Origin: Ottowia thiooxydans DSM 14619
Lineage (GTDB): Bacteria > Pseudomonadota > Gammaproteobacteria > Burkholderiales > Burkholderiaceae_C
NCBI RefSeq assembly: GCF_000422885.1
Contig: NZ_AUGX01000009.1
Span: 62,001-126,000 of the forward strand
Direction: 5' to 3'
DNA length: 64,000 bases
Made by a program: the position numbers and the translations under genes. The notes below the pieces were generated by a model. It was not told the origin of the DNA. It did not search any database and saw only the letters and a program-made list of their open reading frames with translations. This document shows, one piece after another, positions 59,188 to 64,000 of the stretch (within the stretch, counting starts at the first letter, position 1; each line of letters opens with the position of its first letter).

Positions 59188-60339
59188 ATGAGTGAGTATC
59201 AGTACTACGAGTTTGCTGCGATCGACTGTGCGCTCACCGACGCAGAGATGGCGCAATTGCGCGCGGTTTCCACTCGCGCAGAGATCACTCCTTTTGGCTT
59301 CATGAACCATTACGAGTGGGGCGACTTGAAGGCCGATCCCGCCGACTGGATGCGGTGTTATTTCGACGCCTTTGTCTACACCGCCAACTGGTGTAGTTGT
59401 CGGTTGGCTTTGCGCGTGCCGCGCTCTACGTTTCGCAAGGCAGAGCTGGAGCCTTTTAGCGGAGGGAGCCGGTTGACTATTGAGGCCGGCGATGAGCACT
59501 GGATCTTCGATTGGTCGCTCGAAGAGAGTGAGGACTACAACCGGTTCGGCGCGGAAGCAGGCCATGGTTGGATGCGACGCTTGGCGCCCCTGCGCGACGA
59601 ACTCCTGCGCGGCGACCTGCGGTCGCTGTACCTTGGGTGGCTCGCTGCGGCTGACGATATCTGCGATGATGTGCTGGAGCCGCAAGTCCCGCCCGGTTTG
59701 TTGGACCTATCCCTGGCGCAGCAGGCGCTGGTCGATTTCATCGAAGTCGATCCCGATATGCTCGCGGCCGCAGCGATGGGAAGCGGGCAGACTGTGAACG
59801 ACGATTCCGCTCAAGCGGCCGGTATCAATGCATGGCTCGTCGGATGGTCGCGTGAGGAGATGGTGGCCATGCTGAAGCTGATCGCGCAAGGTCAGGGGCG
59901 GGAGGCAGAACGTCGAATCAGGTCTGGCCACGCCGCGTGGCTGAAGGCGCACCATCCGCTATCTGCAACTAGTGAGCCACGTCGCACGGTGGGACTGTTG
60001 TGCGAACTCTCGCAACTTGAGTCGGGTATGCGGCTGGCGCGCGAAGCCGAGGAGCGTGAAAGACAGGAAGCCGATCGCCGCGAGCAACGCGAGGCAACTT
60101 TGAGGCTGTTGATGGCAGACGTGGCTCAGCGCTGGGCCGTTGTCGATGCCCTGGCGCAGCGAGGCTCGGCATCGGGTTATGAGCAGGCTGTGCGAGCGGT
60201 GGCGGATCTGGCTGAGGGCTACGCGCTCACCTCCAGTCCCAAAGCCTTCGATCGCGCACTGCGAAACCTGGTGGTGCGCCATGCTACTCGGGGAGCGTTG
60301 CTACGCCGCCTGACCGCGGCCGGCCTGTGGTCGGGGTAA
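59188..60339 (+). CDS. Conserved hypothetical protein, possibly TOTE-associated
   Basis: The product has 383 residues. The ATG at 59188 starts the segment S-E-Y-Q-Y-Y-E-F-A-A-I-D that I recall as a conserved opening of an uncharacterised bacterial family, followed by A-E-I-T-P-F-G-F and Y-E-W-G-D-L-K. The middle is alpha/beta and the C-terminal third is helical and highly charged (E-A-E-E-R-E-R-Q-E-A-D-R-R-E-Q-R-E, about residues 287-305), probably a coiled coil. It is 9 bp upstream of the broken primase/helicase gene with an AAGGAAGG ribosome site between them, suggesting they were once one operon. Function is unknown; I cannot support a specific activity. Confidence 0.6.
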   Translation: MSEYQYYEFAAIDCALTDAEMAQLRAVSTRAEITPFGFMNHYEWGDLKADPADWMRCYFDAFVYTANWCSCRLALRVPRSTFRKAELEPFSGGSRLTIEAGDEHWIFDWSLEESEDYNRFGAEAGHGWMRRLAPLRDELLRGDLRSLYLGWLAAADDICDDVLEPQVPPGLLDLSLAQQALVDFIEVDPDMLAAAAMGSGQTVNDDSAQAAGINAWLVGWSREEMVAMLKLIAQGQGREAERRIRSGHAAWLKAHHPLSATSEPRRTVGLLCELSQLESGMRLAREAEERERQEADRREQREATLRLLMADVAQRWAVVDALAQRGSASGYEQAVRAVADLAEGYALTSSPKAFDRALRNLVVRHATRGALLRRLTAAGLWSG

Positions 60340-60348
60340 GGAAGGCTT

Positions 60349-60700
60349 ATGCCCGACGGCGACCTTGATCACGTAACGCACGAACTGGCACAGCTGCGTG
60401 CAGAAAACGCGCGCCTGATTGGTCTGCTTGAAGCTCACAGTATTGCGTGGCGCGAAGCCTCATCGCCGAGTACGCAGGCGGCATCGTCGCCGTTCACCAC
60501 AGACGATAAGGTCGTTCTCTTCGGGCGTCTGTTTCGTGGACGGACCGACGTGTACCCGATCCGATGGGAAAGCAGGGCAGGAAAGAGCGGATACTCGCCG
60601 GCCTGCGCCAACGAATGGCGTGCGGGAATTTAAGAGAAGCCTCTCATCAAGTGTGCGGACTGACCGCTACGCCTATCCGGCGTGACGGACGCCAGTCGAT
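60349..60700 (+). pseudogene. Broken TOTE-type primase/helicase gene
   Basis: The ATG at 60349 encodes L-R-A-E-N-A-R-L-I-G-L-L-E-A-H near residue 18 and then L-F-G-R-L-F-R-G-R-T-D-V-Y-P-I-R-W-E-S at about 64-82, ending A-C-A-N-E-W-R-A-G-I. This resembles the N-terminus of large proteins carrying the TOTE-type archaeo-eukaryotic primase domain fused to a helicase. A TAA at 60631 replaces the expected Cys, after which the same frame still reads E-K-P-L-I-K-C-A-D. In another frame, 60657-60695 encodes G-L-T-A-T-P-I-R-R-D-G-R, which resembles the T-A-T motif of the helicase domain. Several hundred residues between are missing. No function is expected. Confidence 0.7.
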
Positions 60701-61316
60701 TGAGAATGTGGGGCAAGCGCCAGCGCGGCTATCAAGCTATGGGCTACCGAGTTCCTGCCAAATTGGTCAATGACAGTCTGGATTTTGAATCTGTGGCGCC
60801 GTGAGTTGCGAGGAAATCCATAGGTGGTTGGCCAGCTAGACGCCATCGGCACGAATCTGTCTACAAGCTGCTAGGGCGTATCGGGGCGGACGAATAGCCT
60901 GAGGCGCCGATGCCTAGTCTTCGGTCCGGATGTGATAGACCGGGACTCGGGATATACAGCCAGCCCGCTGAGAAGGTGTCGCGGATTGAGGCATCAACCA
61001 AATCGCAACGGAGCGGTCGCAGTTGCTTCCACGTCGCCGTAGTCCAGCAGCCCCATGCAGTAGGGGGCTTTCGCTTGGGATCCCGTGACATACCCCTGGC
61101 GCACGTTGTTCGCTACTGCCCACAGCATTGCGCAACTTTTTCGCGCGATGAGGTCGGGAAACTACTTGCTTGCCGTCATTCCACGTAACGGATATCATTT
61201 AATGTATTGAACGCTACATTTAATCCTTGAGAACGCCTTTCTTGCTTTCAAGGTGTGAATTTTTTCCCTAATTTATTCATGGATTGATCCATACATTAAT
61301 TTATGAGAAGAACAAC
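60701..61316. other. Gene-free region
   Basis: I found no gene here. A minus-strand frame at 60861-61091 has no recognisable content. The last 120 bases are AT-rich and probably hold the promoter of the acyl-CoA synthetase gene; TTTAATGTATTGAACGCTACATTTAAT there contains imperfect inverted ATTTAATGTA/TACATTTAAT arms. Confidence 0.4.
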
Positions 61317-63443
61317 ATGAAAAGCCCGGAACGCCCTCGGTCAGATCGTCCAATGCCTTTGCGTCATCTTCTCGCTCCGCGCTCCATTGCGATCGTTGGT
61401 GCCTCGGATCGGCCCGGATCGATTGGCGAGATCATTCTGAACTCGCTCAGGAATCTCGGATATGACGGTCAGGTCTGGCCCATCAATCCAAAGTATCCAA
61501 AGTTATTGGGTTATGAGTGCTTCGCGTCCCTGGGCGATCTGAGTGAAGTTCCGGATGTGACGGCGATCTGCCTGAATGGCAGCAGCGCTCTCCACGAACT
61601 TGGCAATCTCGCGAGGATTGGCGCGAGAGCCGCAGTGATGTATGACGGTGGGTTTGCAGAGGCGGGGGAAGAGGGCCAAAGGCAGCAGGAGCAGCTGTTG
61701 TCCATAGCGCAGAACGCTGGTATGGCCGTTTGCGGACCCAACTGCATGGGTATTGTGAACCTGGTTGATGGCAGTTCAACATACAAGCTGCCTATCCTGG
61801 ATGGGCGAGCGCTGCGCGGAAATATTGGCCTGGTGTCTCAGAGCGGATCGATCACGATTGGCCTTCTGAGCGATACGCGCAGGTTCGGCTTCAGCCATGT
61901 GGTTTCCGCGGGTAACGAAGCCGTCGTCACGGCAGGGGACTACGTTAACTTTCTGGTGGACGACGAAAATACAGAAATCATCGCGCTATTCCTGGAAGCG
62001 GTGCGTAATCCGGCTGAATTCAGATCGGCACTTCTGAAAGCGGCCAGAACCAGAAAGCCGGTAGTCGTCTTGAAGGTGGGCAACAGCCGGCGGGCTATGG
62101 AAGCCGTGGCCAGCCACACAGGAGGGCTCGCCGGCGAAGCGAGGGTTTTCTCCGAACTTCTCAAGACCGTTGGCGCTATCGAAGTGGCGTCGCTTGATGA
62201 AATGACGGAAATCCTTGCCGCCTTCCAGGCCAAAAGACTTCCCCAGGGCGAGCGGATCGCAGTGGTCACCGGGTCGGGTGGACACACCGAACTGGTGTTG
62301 GACACGGTCGACCGTGCAGGCCTGAATCTTCCCCCGATGCAGCCTCGTGAAATCGAATCCATGCGTGCGGCGATTGGACACTTTGCGGGCGATGGAAACC
62401 CGCTTGACGCGTGGGGAGCGGGTGACGTCAGTGCCAACCTGAGAACGGCACTGCAACACTTCTCTTTGTCCCCGGATTACGACGCCATTGTCCTGTGCAA
62501 CGAGAACAATGAGAACGCGGCGATTGGGCGGTCGGAGCTGGCATGCACAGTGTTTGCACAGTCAGCGGCGACATCCGAAAAACCTCACTACCTCCTTAAT
62601 ACCCGGCCTGGCTTGATGCATACGGGAAATCTGGAGCTTTTGGGTGGCGCGGGTGCGGCGATGCTCGGTGGCGTCCGGCAGGGGCTTTCCGCCATCGATG
62701 TGCTTGCGCGTTGGAGCCGCACGGATGTGCAATCTGCGGAGCTACCCGTGCCTCGGGGCGAGAACGTACTGGCTTCAATGGGCGCAAGAACGACGGTCAA
62801 CGAGTACGACGCGAAGGCGCTGCTTCGGGAGTTCGGCGTTCCCTGTGTTCCTGAACTCCTCACCAATGACTTCACGGTATGCCTGGCGGCGGCGGAGCGA
62901 TTCGGATGGCCGGTGGTTCTTAAGGTGGCATCCGATGAGGTACCGCACAAGACAGAGGCGGGCCTTGTCGTCCTCAGTATTCAGGACGCCAGCGACCTCA
63001 AGAACGCTTGGGACGTGCTGTGCACCCGCTGCGCAGCGATGGGTTTGTCCAAAGACCACCTCCTCGTTCAGAAGATGGTTAAGGGTGGCATGGAGGTGTT
63101 CCTTGGGGTCAAGCGCGATCCAGCCTGGGGGCATGTACTGGCATTTGGGGTTGGCGGGATTCTGATCGAACTCATAGACGAGTTGGAGTTGAGATTACTG
63201 CCGGTAAGCGAGGCCCAGGTCCGGGAGATGCTGACAATCGGCCGCGCCGGGAAACTTCTTCAGGGATTTCGTGGAAGGCCTGCCGGCGATATCCAGGCTT
63301 TGGTCGACTGCACCTTGGCCGTGTGCAAGTTTGTAGCGACCTGCGGCGATTCACTCGAAGAGATGGACTTGAACCCCATTCTGGTGCTTCCCCAGGGGCA
63401 AGGATGCCTGGTGGTTGACGCCTTGATCAAAGCGAACTCTTGA
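61317..63443 (+). CDS. NDP-forming acyl-CoA synthetase (acetate-CoA ligase family)
   Basis: The product has 708 residues. Residues about 12-150 form the CoA-binding domain (I-A-I-V-G-A-S-D-R-P-G-S-I-G), about 150-300 a succinyl-CoA ligase-like domain (L-V-S-Q-S-G-S, and S-H-T-G-G-L-A-G near 266 with the phosphorylated-His region), and about 490-708 an ATP-grasp domain (V-V-L-K-V-A, H-K-T-E-A-G). The enzyme makes an acyl-CoA from an acid, CoA and ATP with ADP formation. The ATG at 61317 is chosen over TTG 61284. It is followed 13 bp later by an enoyl-CoA hydratase, which suggests activation of an unsaturated or aromatic acid and then side-chain oxidation. Confidence 0.9.
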   Translation: MKSPERPRSDRPMPLRHLLAPRSIAIVGASDRPGSIGEIILNSLRNLGYDGQVWPINPKYPKLLGYECFASLGDLSEVPDVTAICLNGSSALHELGNLARIGARAAVMYDGGFAEAGEEGQRQQEQLLSIAQNAGMAVCGPNCMGIVNLVDGSSTYKLPILDGRALRGNIGLVSQSGSITIGLLSDTRRFGFSHVVSAGNEAVVTAGDYVNFLVDDENTEIIALFLEAVRNPAEFRSALLKAARTRKPVVVLKVGNSRRAMEAVASHTGGLAGEARVFSELLKTVGAIEVASLDEMTEILAAFQAKRLPQGERIAVVTGSGGHTELVLDTVDRAGLNLPPMQPREIESMRAAIGHFAGDGNPLDAWGAGDVSANLRTALQHFSLSPDYDAIVLCNENNENAAIGRSELACTVFAQSAATSEKPHYLLNTRPGLMHTGNLELLGGAGAAMLGGVRQGLSAIDVLARWSRTDVQSAELPVPRGENVLASMGARTTVNEYDAKALLREFGVPCVPELLTNDFTVCLAAAERFGWPVVLKVASDEVPHKTEAGLVVLSIQDASDLKNAWDVLCTRCAAMGLSKDHLLVQKMVKGGMEVFLGVKRDPAWGHVLAFGVGGILIELIDELELRLLPVSEAQVREMLTIGRAGKLLQGFRGRPAGDIQALVDCTLAVCKFVATCGDSLEEMDLNPILVLPQGQGCLVVDALIKANS

Positions 63444-63456
63444 AAGGAAATCCCGA

Positions 63457-64000
63457 ATGAGCACACTCGTCACTTACCACTGCGAGGACAAAGTGGGCGT
63501 CGTTACGCTTCGCCGTCCCGACAAACTGAACGCGATAAACGCCGCATTGAAAGAGCAACTGATCGCGGCGCTTGAAGGTGCAGATACAGATGACGAAGCG
63601 AGCGTGGTTTTGCTGGAGGCTGAAGGCCGTGCCTTTTCAGTGGGGTTCGACATTGTGGGCGCGTCCAGCGACGATGCAAGCGCTCATGACCCGTTTCGCT
63701 GGGAATCGATTCTTCGCAACAGCATGCGCATGGCCCTGGCCCCTTGGAGCATGAACAAGCCCGTGATCGCAGCGGTCCAAGGTTATGCGCTTGGAGGAGC
63801 GTGCGAACTTGCAATGATGTGTGACCTGACCATTGCCGCCGACGACGCCAAATTCGGAGAGCCGGAGGTGAAGTTCTCTCATGTGGGGCCAGTGATGGTG
63901 ATGCCCTGGATGATTGGCCTAAAGCGCGCGCGCGAACTGGTTTTCTTCGGAGATTTGATCGATGCGAAGACTGCGCTGGATTATGGAATGGTGAACAAAG
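63457..64000 (+). CDS. Enoyl-CoA hydratase/isomerase family protein (partial at right edge)
   Basis: The frame opens at ATG 63457 with an AAAGGAAA ribosome site and runs off the window after 181 codons. Crotonase features are V-T-L-R-R-P-D-K-L-N-A-I near residue 16, G-R-A-F-S-V-G-F-D at about 56-64 (first oxyanion-hole strand) and V-Q-G-Y-A-L-G-G-A-C-E-L-A near 107-119 (second oxyanion hole, with a Glu-bearing segment following). The family hydrates or isomerises acyl-CoAs, or cleaves feruloyl-CoA in some branches. The gene directly follows the acyl-CoA synthetase, so it likely acts on the CoA ester formed there. The C-terminal third is not visible. Confidence 0.9.
   Translation, partial: MSTLVTYHCEDKVGVVTLRRPDKLNAINAALKEQLIAALEGADTDDEASVVLLEAEGRAFSVGFDIVGASSDDASAHDPFRWESILRNSMRMALAPWSMNKPVIAAVQGYALGGACELAMMCDLTIAADDAKFGEPEVKFSHVGPVMVMPWMIGLKRARELVFFGDLIDAKTALDYGMVNK

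Noticed and set aside
60861-61091. Minus-strand 76-codon frame after the broken TOTE-type gene
   Set aside because: No recognisable motif, no clear ribosome site and no related neighbour.

Overview
The window reads as the chromosome of a Burkholderiales betaproteobacterium, in the Comamonadaceae/Alcaligenaceae range. The basis is high-GC coding sequence and eight Bug-type (TctC family) periplasmic solute-binding genes, each beside catabolic enzymes and none with TctA/TctB membrane partners. The remainder is LysR/IclR/AraC/MarR-controlled catabolic clusters, livKHMGF and glt-type ABC transporters, and a 4-hydroxybenzoate/protocatechuate 4,5-cleavage cluster. No rRNA, tRNA, CRISPR array or intact insertion sequence was recognised.

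Layout. 1-3.2 kb: end of an acyltransferase, a small exported protein with an IPTL-like C-terminal anchor, and two tandem secreted collagen-like paralogues. 3.3-4.3 kb: lone Bug gene. 4.7-6.7 kb: accessory patch with an AbiEi antitoxin, a 3'-truncated AbiEii toxin, a DUF2442-HTH protein and a small CSCW-motif protein. 6.8-11.6 kb: LysR, polar amino-acid ABC transporter (binding protein and two permeases, no ATPase) and a DAO-type flavoenzyme. 12.0-19.1 kb: minus-strand run aldehyde dehydrogenase, Bug, amidase, class III aminotransferase, gamma-glutamyltransferase-like hydrolase, facing an IclR gene across a near-perfect 39-bp inverted repeat. 20.2-20.8 kb: GST. 21.1-32.1 kb: LysR facing a ten-gene plus-strand cluster (SDR, EthD protein, LivK, LivH, fused LivM-LivG, LivF, FAD dehydrogenase, VOC, fumarylacetoacetase). 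32.3-39.3 kb: Bug gene, then a block (racemase-like protein, two Bugs, CMD-like protein, SDR, arylmalonate decarboxylase-like protein) bounded by 136-bp direct repeats of the Bug promoter and signal-peptide region. 39.4-45.1 kb: AraC regulator facing an in-frame fusion of a ThDP decarboxylase and an aldehyde dehydrogenase, then Bug and a GlcG/HbpS protein. 45.2-51.7 kb: LysR facing a meta-cleavage-type cluster (ACMSD-like amidohydrolase, two-domain VOC dioxygenase, FAH-family hydrolase, MhpA-like monooxygenase, Bug). 51.7-57.0 kb: VanA-like Rieske oxygenase with a wrecked vanB remnant, MarR, LigA, LigB, PobA and a Bug. 57.5-60.7 kb: second defence-type patch with HipBA, a conserved hypothetical and a decayed TOTE-type primase/helicase. 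61.3-64 kb: NDP-forming acyl-CoA synthetase and the start of an enoyl-CoA hydratase.

How the parts fit. Most of the window is peripheral catabolism: a solute receptor or transporter supplies an aromatic, amide or organic-acid substrate, a small set of enzymes degrades it, and a divergent regulator controls the set. PobA and the VanA-like enzyme (if it is a vanillate demethylase) converge on protocatechuate, which LigAB opens; the later ligC/I/J/K steps are not here. The unusual material is at the joints: a gene fusion with the old ribosome site preserved, two genes collapsed by internal deletion (vanB and the TOTE gene), a duplicated promoter scar, a toxin missing its 3' half, and repeated operator-like palindromes.
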